Shown: positions 1 to 9,987, counted from the first letter of the stretch. The stretch is 64,000 nucleotides of DNA from Pseudognaphalium luteoalbum (GCA_963422505.1 OY730197.1:17549579-17613578), one strand, 5' to 3'. Notes: generated by a model from the letters alone, not told the origin. A program made the numbers and translations.

Positions 1-948
1 CTCCATTCTGTTGAGGAGTTCGAGGGGCACTGAACTGATGATCAATGCCTTTTGTGGCACAGTATAACTCAAGAGTAGAGTTCTTGAATTCAGTCCCGTT
101 ATCACTTCGCAGTCTTTTAACCTTTAAGTTGCATAAATTTGCCAACTTATCTAACAGATATACCAGAATATCTGGTGTTTCACTCTTCGCCCCCAGAAAA
201 TACACCCATGAAAATCGTGAGTAGTCATCGGTGACTACTAAGCAGTACGATCTTCCACCAATACTCTTGGTTGAAATAGGACCGAATAGGTCCATATGCA
301 ATAATTCCAATGGTGCCACAATGGAATTCACTAACTTAGGCTTGTGAGGTTTCTTATGAAGTTTCCTTTTATGGCAGGCGACACAGTCATCTTTTAGTGC
401 AAATGACTGTTTAGGGACTCCATTTACCAAATCATTATTTATCAAGAAATTCATCTTTCGAAAATGGATGTGTCCCATTCGTCGATGCCACAATAATGAT
501 TCCTTTTCTGAAGCTTTCGAAAGGAGACATGTATATTCATCTTTAGTCTTCACAGTACGCATATTCATGATGTAGGTGTCATTTCTCCTTGGTGCCCTTA
601 AAAGCACCCATTCCTCGGGGATAACGAAACCCGGCTTCAAAATCACACACTCTGTCTTTGTGAACGTTGTTGTATAATCCTTATCACAGACTTGTGATAC
701 ACTCAGCAAGTTGTGAGTCAATTGAGCCACGTAGTTCACATTTTCGAAGCTAACTTTCCCGTTAGTTAGCGTACCTTTCCCAGAAATGGTTCCTCCTGTA
801 TCTCCAGCAAATGCAACATGTCCTCCAGAATGTGGTTTAACATCCGTCAAAAGGGACACATCGCCTGTCATGTGTCGCGAACAGCCACTATCCACAAACC
901 ACTCGCTGTCTTTAACGCGTTCTGACTGCTGCAACACAAAAAGTAGGA
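1..948 (-). pseudogene. copia 1 pol: aspartic protease and start of integrase (partial)
   Basis: Minus-strand translation is open from about 948 to the window edge. It starts with a retropepsin containing VDSGCSRHMTG (active-site Asp-Ser-Gly, near 895-870). The integrase zinc domain follows: LWHRRMGHIHFRK and then CVACHKRK, giving the HHCC pattern. The catalytic core comes next, with HMDLFGPIS (first Asp), RLRSDNGTEFKN (second Asp) and the PQQNG stretch just before the third acidic residue, where the window ends. The protein processes Gag-Pol and integrates the cDNA. The frame equals that of gag but is separated from it by a stretch open in another frame (951-1430). It is partial rather than clearly broken in itself; intactness of the element cannot be judged. 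Confidence 0.85.
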
Positions 949-950
949 GA

Positions 951-1440
951 TTAGTGAGAAACGGTGACCCAAGCCTTTACAGACTTAGGTCGACCACAGT
1001 CATCAACAATAATCACATCAGACAAGACTTTATTTTTAAACAGATCAGATTTTGTATCTGATGTGTTATCATTGATGACATTGGAGTCTGCAGTAGACTC
1101 CTTTATTTTCCAAACAGTAGATGGTTTGGAAATTTGCTTTGGAGTAATGTCGGGCTCTTGTTTTGGCAAAGGTTTTTGCCCAACATTACTTGTTTTTGCA
1201 GCAGGTTTGGGAGAGACAGAGTAACGCCTAGGAGGAGATCTTGAAAGAGAATTTCGATAAACAGAAGTCCTAGGCATTTCCCTCCCGTAATTCTAATGAG
1301 ACAGTTTGGGACAATCACGAATTAGATGTCCCTGTCTCTTGCAGTAAAAGCATGATCTATTTTCAACAATTGGTTGAAACTGAGGTTTTACCGCCGGAGT
1401 TGAAGAAACATTTCTAGAACATGCACATTTCGGCATGTCT
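951..1440 (-). pseudogene. copia 1 gag-pol linker with a second CCHC zinc knuckle, out of frame
   Basis: Downstream of the gag stop, the next minus-strand reading frame encodes CFYCKRQGHLIRDC (CX2CX4HX4C), around 1352-1311. This is a second retroviral-type zinc knuckle after the one inside gag. The same frame then meets a TAG stop and continues in a proline, serine and lysine-rich linker ending at 951. Protease follows in the original gag frame. The coding sequence therefore appears to leave the gag frame near 1440 and return to it near 950. This could be two indels in a decaying copy or a frame-change strategy; one copy cannot tell them apart. Confidence 0.6.
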
Positions 1441-3691
1441 TAGAATGTTTTTGTTTGGATTGAGTGGTTGAAGTAGAAGGTTCATTACAAACATCATTTG
1501 CAAATTTAGATTTATTTTGCAAAATCTTTACAGGTGACAGTAAAGTTTGAGATTTTGTATTTAAAACCTTATTCTTTTCTTTGTTAGGTTGAACTTTAAT
1601 TGTAGGTTCAACCTTTAACACCTTTTCACATTTTACCTCAACCTTTTTTAACTCAGGATACTCCTCATCGGTAATATCCTCAATCTCAACAATCTCCTCA
1701 ACATTAACAGGAGATTCACACTTTGATTTAACAAACTGAGGTGAAGGGTACTCTGACCGTTTAGTTTTCTCCTTCACCTGTTTGTTAATCTTATCAACCT
1801 TAGATTTGACACCGTATAACAATGCATAATCAACCGGAATCTCTTCGGTGCCTTCCTTAACCGGCATAGGACAGTATTCAGTAGGAGGTGGGACTACATT
1901 ATAACCTAGTCCCGTCTTTGTTTTGTGATCTGTCCTTTGCTTAGTAAGAATTTCATTAAAAGCAACAGTAGACGAGGAGGAACCTAGAATCTTACGCTTA
2001 TAGTTGTCATATTCTTCTTTAAGATTAGAGAGTTCCTTGTTCAGACGGTCAATTTCAGCAAGATAGTTATCAATAGCATCCCGTTGACTGAAAACTTTTG
2101 ACTTATACCTAAGTGTGTCCTGTTGATAAGCCTCTATCTTCTTATCATACAATTGTTCATTTGCTTTTAGGTATTTGTTTGAGTCATTAAGTTTTTCGAC
2201 CTTTCTTCTTAAGTCTACATTGTCTATCTGAAAGCACCTTAAGGATTCGGTTAACTTAATGCATGATACACAGTTTAAGGGTTCTTCAGGTTCATTACGT
2301 ACCTCATTCGAGATGTGAGCCATAAGACACTGCTGATAGTTCTCAGCATATATGCTCCAATCCGTATTGGTTGGCTCAAAAACAACTAGTGCATCTGCTG
2401 TTGCTTGCTTCACTTGATCCTTCTCCGGAGTTCTAGGAGCATCAGGCTTTGTGAAACCAGACGGAGGAACCTTAGGCTTCTCACATTCTCTTGCAAAGTG
2501 TCCCAGATTCTGACAATTGTAACATTTCACTTTGCTTTTATCAAAACCGAAGCTGGTTTTGCCATCTCCCTCCAAACTCTTGCGACCAGTGCGTTGCAAG
2601 AATTTCTGAACACGCCTGGATATCATAGCAATGTTCCAGTTAAGATCCATCTGCTCAAGATCATCATCATCAAGTTGAGCATAGTCTTCCTTGGCCAATT
2701 CCAAAGTGGCATTTGGTTGTGAAACCAAATCCTTGTAAGAACTTAGAAAGGCTGTATAGATAGCAGCCTGCTCTTGAATTGCAGGAGAGACGGGGACCTG
2801 CTGTTTTGACCCCTGGGAGGGTCTAGAAGCATATACTGGATGAGAAACACCAGTAGAATACAAAGGAGTTTGAAGTGGAGAGCTTGTAGAAGAAACAAAC
2901 GCCATTCCACCATACGCTTTACCCGTGTTAACTTGTCCTCCATACAGGGACGGGTCTTGAACAAAACCGCCTGTCTTGCATTCTTTCTTCTTCATCTCCA
3001 TTGCATGAGCTTGAAGAATGCCAATTAGCTCATCCAATTTCATGGTAGCTAATTCTTGACTTTCCTTGAGAAGCTGTACTTTAACATCCCAAGAGCTAGG
3101 CAAGACATCCAGTAGTTTCTTGTTTACTTCAAGTGGAGGAAAATCGTAACCTCCCTCCGTCAACTCACTCACCAGTTGTGAGTATCTAGTAAAGACTCCT
3201 GCAGTCGTCTCATTTGGCAAAGAATCAAACAGATCGTACTGTTTCTTAATGAGTTCCAACTTGGCTGCTTTGTACCGTTGATTTCCACCACATCTAGTTT
3301 CTATTGCCTTCCACAGCTCATATGTGGTTTCATGTGATTTGAACATTCGTAATACATCTTTGGATAGGCACATACAAATAGCCGCATGTGCCTTTTTCTC
3401 CATATCATAATCTTTCTTTTCCTCTGGAGTCATGGACCTGTAGACCTTTTTCGGAGGCATATTCATAGTAGGAAAAACTCCTTCAGCTAGAGGAGCTACA
3501 TATTTTTCCGTGAGTGGACCCCAGAGCTCCATACAGTGAAAGTTTATGTATTGTTCAAATCGAGCACGCCAATATACGTAATCCATGTCAGCTGTAAACA
3601 GAGGAGGTTTATTATTAGAACCAACATCGTGATTCTGTTTTAACATATATCTGAGTCCTCTAATATCGTCTTTATCAGCAATAGAAGCCAT
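1388..3691 (-). CDS. copia 1 Gag polyprotein
   Basis: The first ATG of this open frame is at 3691 (MASIADKDDIRG); a few codons upstream are open but have no ATG. The N-terminal half is a copia capsid-type domain, with YWRARFEQYINF near residue 40 and repeated leucine-rich helices. The motif CYNCQNLGHFAREC, about residue 390, is a CX2CX4HX4C zinc knuckle that binds RNA. A region of about 300 residues follows, containing a predicted coiled coil (roughly residues 490-570, rich in Lys, Glu, Asn and Leu heptads) and a charged Lys/Glu/Val tail. That is much longer than a minimal copia Gag. The frame ends at 1388, short of protease. Product: virus-like particle protein of the retrotransposon. Confidence 0.8.
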   Translation of the reverse strand: MASIADKDDIRGLRYMLKQNHDVGSNNKPPLFTADMDYVYWRARFEQYINFHCMELWGPLTEKYVAPLAEGVFPTMNMPPKKVYRSMTPEEKKDYDMEKKAHAAICMCLSKDVLRMFKSHETTYELWKAIETRCGGNQRYKAAKLELIKKQYDLFDSLPNETTAGVFTRYSQLVSELTEGGYDFPPLEVNKKLLDVLPSSWDVKVQLLKESQELATMKLDELIGILQAHAMEMKKKECKTGGFVQDPSLYGGQVNTGKAYGGMAFVSSTSSPLQTPLYSTGVSHPVYASRPSQGSKQQVPVSPAIQEQAAIYTAFLSSYKDLVSQPNATLELAKEDYAQLDDDDLEQMDLNWNIAMISRRVQKFLQRTGRKSLEGDGKTSFGFDKSKVKCYNCQNLGHFARECEKPKVPPSGFTKPDAPRTPEKDQVKQATADALVVFEPTNTDWSIYAENYQQCLMAHISNEVRNEPEEPLNCVSCIKLTESLRCFQIDNVDLRRKVEKLNDSNKYLKANEQLYDKKIEAYQQDTLRYKSKVFSQRDAIDNYLAEIDRLNKELSNLKEEYDNYKRKILGSSSSTVAFNEILTKQRTDHKTKTGLGYNVVPPPTEYCPMPVKEGTEEIPVDYALLYGVKSKVDKINKQVKEKTKRSEYPSPQFVKSKCESPVNVEEIVEIEDITDEEYPELKKVEVKCEKVLKVEPTIKVQPNKEKNKVLNTKSQTLLSPVKILQNKSKFANDVCNEPSTSTTQSKQKHSKTCRNVHVLEMFLQLRR

Positions 3692-3751
3692 TGAAGATAT
3701 ACCTGAAATTGTACGCAAAAACAAGAACTTGCAAACTAATTAGTACCAAAG

Positions 3752-4215
3752 GCGTCACTTGGTAAGTGACGCACTCAAGTGTCGCAGCGAATAGCGGCAC
3801 TTGGAAAGTGACGCTATCGAGTGACGTACAAAGTGACGGATGACACTATTAGTAAGTGTCGGTCAGTTGAGCAAGTGACGCACTCACGTGTCGTACTTGA
3901 GTGACGTGCTAAATCAAATAGGCGTCACTAGAAAAAGTGACGCTATAGTTCAAAAGGCGTCACTAAAGAAAGTGATGCGGAAAAAATTGAGCAGGCGTCA
4001 CTAATGTAAGTGACGCTCAACACTCAAATGACGTGCTATAGTGACGCACTTGAGTGACGGTATATTAGGGTAGACGACACTTAAGTTAAGTGTCGTATAA
4101 ACCTCAAGTGACGCTTCAAGTGACGCGTCTAAGTGACGGTAAAACCCTAATTTGGGATTAGATAGTGCCGCTATAAGTGACGCGTCCAAGTGACGGGTCG
4201 AGTGTCGCAAAACGG
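3752..4215. repeat. short-hairpin array in the copia 1 leader
   Basis: The untranslated leader between primer binding site and gag holds more than twenty copies of a nine-base motif, AAGTGACGC or its complement GCGTCACTT, with variants such as AAGTGTCGC. Many are paired into hyphenated palindromes. The first, 3752-3772, has perfect nine-base arms around a three-base loop. The motif contains TGACG, the core bound by plant TGA-type bZIP factors. Function is unknown; an enhancer, an RNA structure or a small-RNA source are all possible. Confidence 0.8.
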
Positions 4216-4424
4216 CTGAAAAATCCCAAAACCCTAAAAATGTCGAATTTTCGTAAACCAAACGAAAATTTCTTCAACTCTAATGGACGAAACCTGTAGA
4301 TGATGAAGAATCTTGACTGTATAACACCTTAGCAACTCCAAAACCGTATGTAATCTCAATTAATTATTCGAACAAAGCCGAAATCAACCCAAAATCGAAT
4401 CTAAACGTCAATGTATTCACCTAG

Positions 4425-4438
4425 TGGCTCTGATACCA
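4425..4438 (-). other. primer binding site, initiator-Met tRNA type (copia 1)
   Basis: On the minus strand this reads TGGTATCAGAGCCA, complementary to the 3' end of plant initiator tRNA-Met, and lies two bases downstream of the LTR end. It primes minus-strand cDNA synthesis. Confidence 0.9.
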
Positions 4439-4440
4439 GT

Positions 4441-4900
4441 TGAGAGTGCCCCTTGGACGTGGACCTAGATGTCAATTGACAGCAATCGAAAGGCGAAATC
4501 AATCAATTGCTATTATTGCTAACAAACACAAACCGAACAAATGTATTTCAAACAAGTAAACGTGTATATCAGCTTGTATTTCACTTTGGGAACGATTACA
4601 AGGTTGCTTAGTCGACAAATGGTGCTAGGGTTTCGTCAACCCTAGCCGGAAACCCGTAGGTTTGTATTTATACTAAAAGTCAGCCGACATGCGTCACTTG
4701 TGGAAGTGTCGCATGTGGCCGCCTTCATGCGTCACTTACCTAAGTGTCGCTATGCGTCACTTAACCAAGTGTCGCTATGCGTCACTCAGGCAAGTGTCGG
4801 CTAAACTAAAACACGAGTGTCGCACTATACAAAAGCTATATTTCTATTAAGTAACTAACGACACTTATTACAACTCGATAGACCAACTGACAGACACTCA
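4441..4900 (-). repeat. 5' LTR of copia 1
   Basis: The inner boundary is fixed by the primer binding site: on the plus strand the LTR begins TGAGAGTGCC at 4441. The outer boundary at 4900 is inferred because ACACTCA there mirrors that end as a short terminal inverted repeat, and homology to the host LTR resumes at 4901. Length is about 460 bases. U3 (the right-hand part) carries further copies of the GTCACTT hairpin motif between about 4688 and 4815. Confidence 0.75.
4665..4672 (-). promoter_or_regulatory. TATA box of the copia 1 LTR
   Basis: Minus-strand TATAAATA lies within the LTR about 225 bases from its inner end, preceded (to its right) by the hairpin-motif cluster. It is the likely start-site determinant for the genomic RNA. 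Confidence 0.6.
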
Positions 4901-5583
4901 AAGATGCATCAACATCAAATGATGTATATGTCTGCCATGAGGTCATAGTCTGCGCTTAACGTGGGTGTCAGGATCATACTAAAGTGCCTGATCGTGGGTG
5001 CCTCCGAGCGAGTGTCTAATCCACACTCGTATGAACAAAAGTTAATGCGTCCATTTAAACAGTCAGTGCTTGCTGACCCGGACGAGGATGGTCAGTCCTA
5101 TATGGTACCATACATTAACATTCACGCTACATAAAGTATTACCAGAACTATGATCGTAGAGGACTTAAAAGTGATTAGAAAATAGCTCATGCAGAATATA
5201 GCGAGTTTTGTACTCGTGTTCACGTGTAAAACAGTTAGAGCATGTATTCCCACCCCGGGAGTAAAAACAGTAAAAAGTCGGGGCTATAAGACTCACCTGA
5301 GTCTGAAGAGTTGCAATGAAGCAAATGTGGTGAAGTAAAATGGGGTGTCCGAAGACTGTAACCTGCCGGGCATTTATAACGCGCAAGTATAAATAAAATA
5401 AGTAGGTATCTTAAAAGATAACCTATGCTAGTTGTTCATCCAACTAGTAATGTCCAATGATTTGATTTGATTGGTAAGTTCGAGTTTTTGAAAATGTGTA
5501 CGGCCCGTTGGTGATTATTTGCAATAATATCATTATTATGTCGAAGTGTTATACTTAAAAAGTATTTACAAATTTTAGGTGAC

Positions 5584-5668
5584 GGGGCTCCGGGGGCAGC
5601 GCCCCTGGTTAGCGGGGTCCCAGGGGTGGCAACCCCTGGCGGGGTCCAAGGGGCTGGCCCCTGGCTGG
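5584..5668. repeat. GC-rich palindromic block in the gypsy LTR
   Basis: Three tandem variants of a GGGGTCC-AGGGGC-type unit contain self-complementary CAGGGG and CCCCTG words, in strong contrast to the AT-rich surroundings. The matching block in the related LTR is at about 50413-50510. It could form stable RNA hairpins. Confidence 0.7.
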
Positions 5669-5699
5669 GGTCGACACTTAGTAAAAATTAAGTGATAAA

Positions 5700-6200
5700 C
5701 GCATCTAAGATTTGAATTTGGGTAAAATCAAGTGATAAAATTTCAGGTCTCGACACTTAGTAAAAATCTGGGTTCTGTTTCATGCGACACTTATAGCGAC
5801 ACTTAGGGTCTTAGGCGTCACTTAGGAAGTGACGCATGAAATAGCAGAATCTGGGTAAGGGCGTCACTTATGGCGTCACTTATGGAAGTGACGCATAGTG
5901 AGGCGTCACTAGGTGGCTTGGGCGACACTTAGGAAGTGTCGCATAAAACTGGAAATTCTGAGTTTAGGACGTCACTTAGGTAAGTGACGCATAAGGTGGC
6001 GACACTCCATTAGTGTCGGGTATAAGTGTCGGTTAAGGCTTCTAGGCGTCACTAAACAAGTGACAGGGGTAAGTGTCGGGAAAAGGGGGTTTTATGCGGC
6101 ACTTATGCAAGTGACGCATGATTAGGGACTTTAGCGACACTCAATGTGTCACTTAAGTGACGCACGAAGTGACGCTATACTGCACCTTCGTTGCGACACT
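5700..6200. repeat. short-hairpin array in the gypsy LTR (GTCACTT type)
   Basis: This array uses the same arms as the copia 1 leader. Perfect examples are 5815-5835 (arms GCGTCACTT and AAGTGACGC, loop AGG) and 5922-5942 (arms GCGACACTT and AAGTGTCGC, loop AGG). About twenty motif copies occur here. The related LTR at 49065-51659 has an array at the matching place built from a different palindrome. Confidence 0.82.
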
Positions 6201-6579
6201 TAAGGCTGTTAACGAATTTTTGAGCCAAAAATGAGTTTTCGGGTTTCCGTTTGGTCTGATTCTTTTACCCAACCCTTATAGGGACATTCTAAGCTTAAAG
6301 GAACAACTAGAACTTAAAAATACTCGAAATCGAAAGGTTTCGGGTTTTGTCGGAAACCTACAAATCGTCACGCGGAGAATTCAAAAAGGTAGATCGTTGC
6401 GAGGTGGTTCTTTTTCTCCAAACGAGTGATGAAGATCGAGGTCATTTGGTGGTGTTATTAGTGAGGTTTAAGTGATGGTGGTGTGGTTTGGTTTAGAGAG
6501 AAAAGAAAGAAGAAGAAATGTGAAAGTGAGAAAGAAGAAAGGAAAAAGGGAAGAAAAGGAGGGGGAAGAGGGGGGGGGG

Positions 6580-6594
6580 GGGGGCTGGTGGGGT
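6580..6594 (+). repeat. run of 15 G in a purine-rich tract
   Basis: An uninterrupted G run sits in a purine-only stretch of about 100 bases (6495-6595), equivalent to the pyrimidine-rich block of the plus-strand relative at about 49585-49690. It has G-quadruplex potential, and assembly length may be unreliable here. Confidence 0.75.
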
Positions 6595-7112
6595 CTACCA
6601 AGTGTGGGCTTCACCAGTTTTTCGTTCTCCCGCGTACATGTTCCGTGCAGCGTTCGTTTTTCGATCGTTTTGCGTTAAGTAATTATTTTACACGTTTAGT
6701 TATAAGTTTTAAAATACAATTATTTATTTAATATTGTGTTGAAGTATTTTAACAAATGCTTAATAAACTTAAATGGTTTCGTTTGCTTGTGTGTTAACTG
6801 TTTAAGTCACGTAGACGTTTATTATACGATACGAAATGTAATTGAAATATTATCAAAATAATATTTTGGGTATAATATCGTTATTATATAATTTTATATT
6901 GTTTAATAAAATTGATCACCAACGTCCGTATTTACTTGAACCAAATTACCTTCGATTTGAAACGTGCTCGATTTAACCAAATCGCGCAATTGTATATATT
7001 CAACAACAATATATATTATTTGATACACAAATTAGCCTAACACCGTACTAATTACATGTATTACAAAAACGATTAGGACCTAATGACTAGCCCTAATTTG
7101 GCGGGTGTTACA

Positions 7113-8273
7113 TTTTGATTTGTGTACATTGAGTTATGGTCTCATGAATTTGGGTCAAGAATTTGACCATCAGGTTAGATTTGTTATGTACTTTAATAAA
7201 TTCATTTTCAAGTACTAAATCTTGTCGGAAAATTACAAAACTGGTTGAAAATGAAAGTTTACATCCTAAACTTAATTTTTGGCTTTTAATTCGACATATG
7301 TGGTTACTTTTTGAGTAAGAAACAACTCGTTGAAATCGGCAAAATTTTCTGATCAGAAAAAGGGTTGTACTTTTGTGTTTATTTAGTGTTTTAAAAACGT
7401 TTTTAGCATAGTTTTTGGACAAGATTATTGTTGAGTGAACATTCTTACATGTTTATACATGTTATTCATGAAAGAAATGCTAGAGAAAAGAGGCCTAACA
7501 ACTCGTGGAGATGAAAGAAAGAAGAAGAAGAAGATACGCTCGTTTTTCTTGTAATTTCTTGAAAAATGAGGTGGCGGTTAATGGTGGTGGAGTGGTGATG
7601 ATGAGGTGGTGTTGTGGCTGGCTTCTTGGCCATTTTTAGAGAGAAGAAGGAGGGGAGAGAGAGGGGAAATAAAAGAGTGATGGTTGGTGTTTGTGTGTAA
7701 ATGTATAAGTGAGAGGGGGAGGGTGGGTTTCTAAGAGAGTGGATAGGGGTTTGGTTTTGGTAGATTTTTGGAGGGCCCCACATGGTGTGAGAGTGTTTAA
7801 AATTGTTCTCCAATTTACGTATCGTGTTGTAGTCGTTTATCCATTAGTTGCGTTATTCATTTAAATGTTTATTTGTTTATTTTGTTAACGATAAATTCGA
7901 GTTAATTTAAATTAAAGTATTATTTTAAATACTTTAGTTCGCGTTTTCAAATTGTTCGTTGGGTTTCATTTGGTTGTCGGATTCGATTCGTGCATTTTCG
8001 TTGCTTTGTTATGTTTCGTATATTATTATACAGTAATAATAAATTGTAAGTAACTACTATTTAATTAAAAAATAGATTTACTTTATTTATGAAAGTGTTT
8101 CACCAATGTCCTTAATCTAGCCGATTGTTTTGCGTAATTATAATTAATTACGTACGTGTGTGTGTATATACACACACAAAATGTTACAAGTACTTAGCCT
8201 AAACACGAACTACATACATGTAATAACGTTCTAGTTTAGGTGCAAAAGTCAACCTAAATTGTCGGGTGTCACA
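7113..8273 (-). repeat. second, diverged chromovirus-like LTR, partial
   Basis: Minus-strand sequence begins TGTGACACCCGAC at 8273, the same start as the other two LTRs, and shows the same order of features: a segment resembling ACATTGGTGAA, an AT-rich stretch, then a pyrimidine-rich block. It is clearly diverged from them. It is interrupted at 7112/7113 by the LTR copy above, so its remainder lies outside the window. Short open frames inside it look like chance. Confidence 0.7.
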
Positions 8274-8790
8274 ATGTTCGTTCATTATTGTTTTACCAAA
8301 CAAATGACGAACATGAACGAATAAAGGAACGGATTTTCTTGTTCATGTTTGTTCACTAAAATAATTTGTTTGTTCACGAACATAAACAAACGTTCACGAA
8401 CAAATATGTAATTTAATGCATTTGTTCCTTATTACCTCAAACGACTATGTGTGTGTGTGTGTGTCACTCATCTAAGTGGAGGTGTGTGGTAGTGAAGGGA
8501 AGTGTGAATGTAAAACTATCTAAATGTTTAATAATGTTATATTTAGATGCCATTAAAATAAGATATTTAATATGTATTATTTTAGATAAACTATTAGTTA
8601 ACAAAAACATTCACTAAATATACGAACGACACATATGTTAATTTTCTTTATATAATTAAACGAATATACAATATGTTGTTCATATTTGTTTATACAAGAA
8701 AACGAATAAACATATACGAACATCTCAATGAATAGTTCACGAATTATTCATTGAACGTTTCACGTTTGGTTCGCTTGTATGTCTTTGAAA
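8274..8790. mobile_element. possible hAT-like remnant rich in GTTCG and CGAAC words
   Basis: Many inverted copies of short words such as GTTCACGAAC and TGTTCGT cluster at both ends of this stretch, as in the subterminal regions of non-autonomous hAT elements. I could not define terminal repeats or a target duplication. A (TG)n microsatellite lies inside it near 8446-8464. Confidence 0.35.
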
Positions 8791-9338
8791 ATTTCAAATA
8801 CCTTACGGGCCGTTAATCAAGGCTGCCCAATCGTACACTAAATGGATTTACTTTTATAAGGCCGAAATACTTGTCAAACTAGTGCTCGGGCTGTCGGGCA
8901 GTCCCCACCGTGGGTCATATTTCATGCTATTTCCATCATGTTCCATTGCTCTAAATAATATCTACAAATTCGCTACATTTATTGATTGCTTCTTTTGTGG
9001 ATGAAAAAGATATATTTAGCTAATAGATGTGTCAAAATTCGAATGAGGTGGATATACTTTTCTCTCATGTATTTATTATGCGGAGTAGTTGTTCTTAATC
9101 GTGTTTTGTGTACTTGTTTACGATGCCGTTATGTGTTAATTATGGTGAGGAATAAGCAAAAAAAGATTAACGTTGACAACATGAGATTTATTTGTCAAGT
9201 TGAAAAAATACTTTTTTTTTTCGAAAAAGGCAAAGAGTTTTTTCTTTTTTTTTAAATAAAAATCAACCACTTAACTAAACGTGTTATTTGAGACAATACT
9301 TTAGTGACTAAACTGAAAATTTGATATAGATTTTCTAT
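8791..9338. other. intergenic, no gene seen
   Basis: AT-rich sequence with short chance open frames, the longest 89 codons from a non-ATG start (8986-9255) with low-complexity composition. Nothing recognisable. Confidence 0.6.
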
Positions 9339-9346
9339 TTAATATG

Positions 9347-9745
9347 TAGGTGTAAACAAGTCAAGTCGAACTCGTTTTTAGCCACCTTATAAGTTCGAGT
9401 TCGGCTTAAGCTTGACTTATTTATTCATAATACTTATTTATATAACTATATTATTAAAATAATCTAAAATATCTATTTATTATTTGTGTAATTTTACTAT
9501 ATACATAATATGATTTACTATTATTTATTAACAATTACATATGTTATTTTGATTATTATTATTATCATGATCATTATTATTATGAAAAGTCCGTCTGACT
9601 CGCGATATCTCTCGAATTTAATATAAACGAGCTCCAAATTATATATGTTCAAGCTCAACTCGAACTCATTTAAGCTCGGCTCACATCAAGCTTTTAATGA
9701 GTCCCGCTCGAGTAGCTCGCAAATAGCTACTCATTTAAAGGCCTG
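9347..9745. mobile_element. non-autonomous hAT-type element
   Basis: It starts TAGGTGTAAAC and ends in the complement of CAGGCCTTTAAA. Subterminal inverted words (TCGAACTCG, GAGCTCG, CGAGTAGCTCG) are typical of plant hAT MITEs. Flanks give a near-perfect 8-base duplication: TTAATATG (9339-9346) and CTAATATG (9746-9753). No open frame. Confidence 0.6.
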
Positions 9746-9987
9746 CTAATATGCCTGAACACTATTTGTTTTATTCAACTATTTATATCATTTGTTTATA
9801 TAATTATATCTCTACAGTTGCATCCAAATGAATTACATATGCATGTAATAAGAAGAAAAAAAATCGTAAACAACTCTTTTTTATATGGATGTAAACATCA
9901 AATGTTGTCAATTTTCTACGATTGTTTGACTTGTTATATCAATGCCGTGTTCATAAGGTAATTCAATGTGAGTGTAATGATCAAATG

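Larger units (their letters stand above)
1..4900 (-). mobile_element. Ty1/copia LTR retrotransposon 1, cut by the left window edge
   Basis: Read on the minus strand, the order from right to left is LTR (4900-4441), primer binding site, a leader of about 700 bases, gag, a second zinc knuckle, protease and integrase. Protease followed by integrase, before any reverse transcriptase, is the copia order. Reverse transcriptase, RNase H and the 3' LTR lie beyond position 1. The element is inserted in a chromovirus-like LTR that resumes at 4901. The flanking duplication cannot be tested because the other end is missing. The long gag resembles SIRE/Tork-type copia elements; I do not assign the lineage. 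Confidence 0.88.
4901..7112 (-). repeat. chromovirus-like gypsy LTR, partial, interrupted by copia 1
   Basis: Minus-strand sequence begins TGTAACACCCG at 7112 and aligns by eye along its whole length with the plus-strand LTR at 49065-51659. Shared landmarks include the start, the pyrimidine-rich block, the GC-rich block with repeated AGGGGC words, and the segment near 5040-5110. The LTR start and the initiator-Met primer site of its relative suggest a Tekay/Del-type chromovirus, which is inference. The rest of the LTR and the element body lie left of copia 1 and outside the window. The flanking five bases on the right are TTTTG. Confidence 0.82.

Noticed and set aside
929..1395. A specific intron joining gag (GGTAAAA at the stop, about 1392) to the acceptor before protease
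   Set aside because: Joining those two sites puts protease out of frame, so this exact donor is not supported; only the acceptor-like sequence is noted.
2405..2722. Plus-strand 105-codon frame inside copia 1 gag
   Set aside because: It is a mirror of the coding strand; the gag frame on the minus strand has conserved domains and the plus frame has none.
3752..6200. Repeat arrays that could be read as CRISPR-like
   Set aside because: Units are nine-base hairpin arms with irregular spacing inside plant retrotransposons; there are no regular 25-40 base repeats and spacers and no cas genes.
6472..6731. Glycine/lysine-rich frames near the poly-G tract
   Set aside because: Product of the purine-rich strand of an LTR; composition explains the open frames.
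8986..9255. 89-codon plus-strand frame
   Set aside because: Non-ATG start, Cys/Phe/Lys-rich low-complexity composition, poly-A/T context and no recognisable motif.
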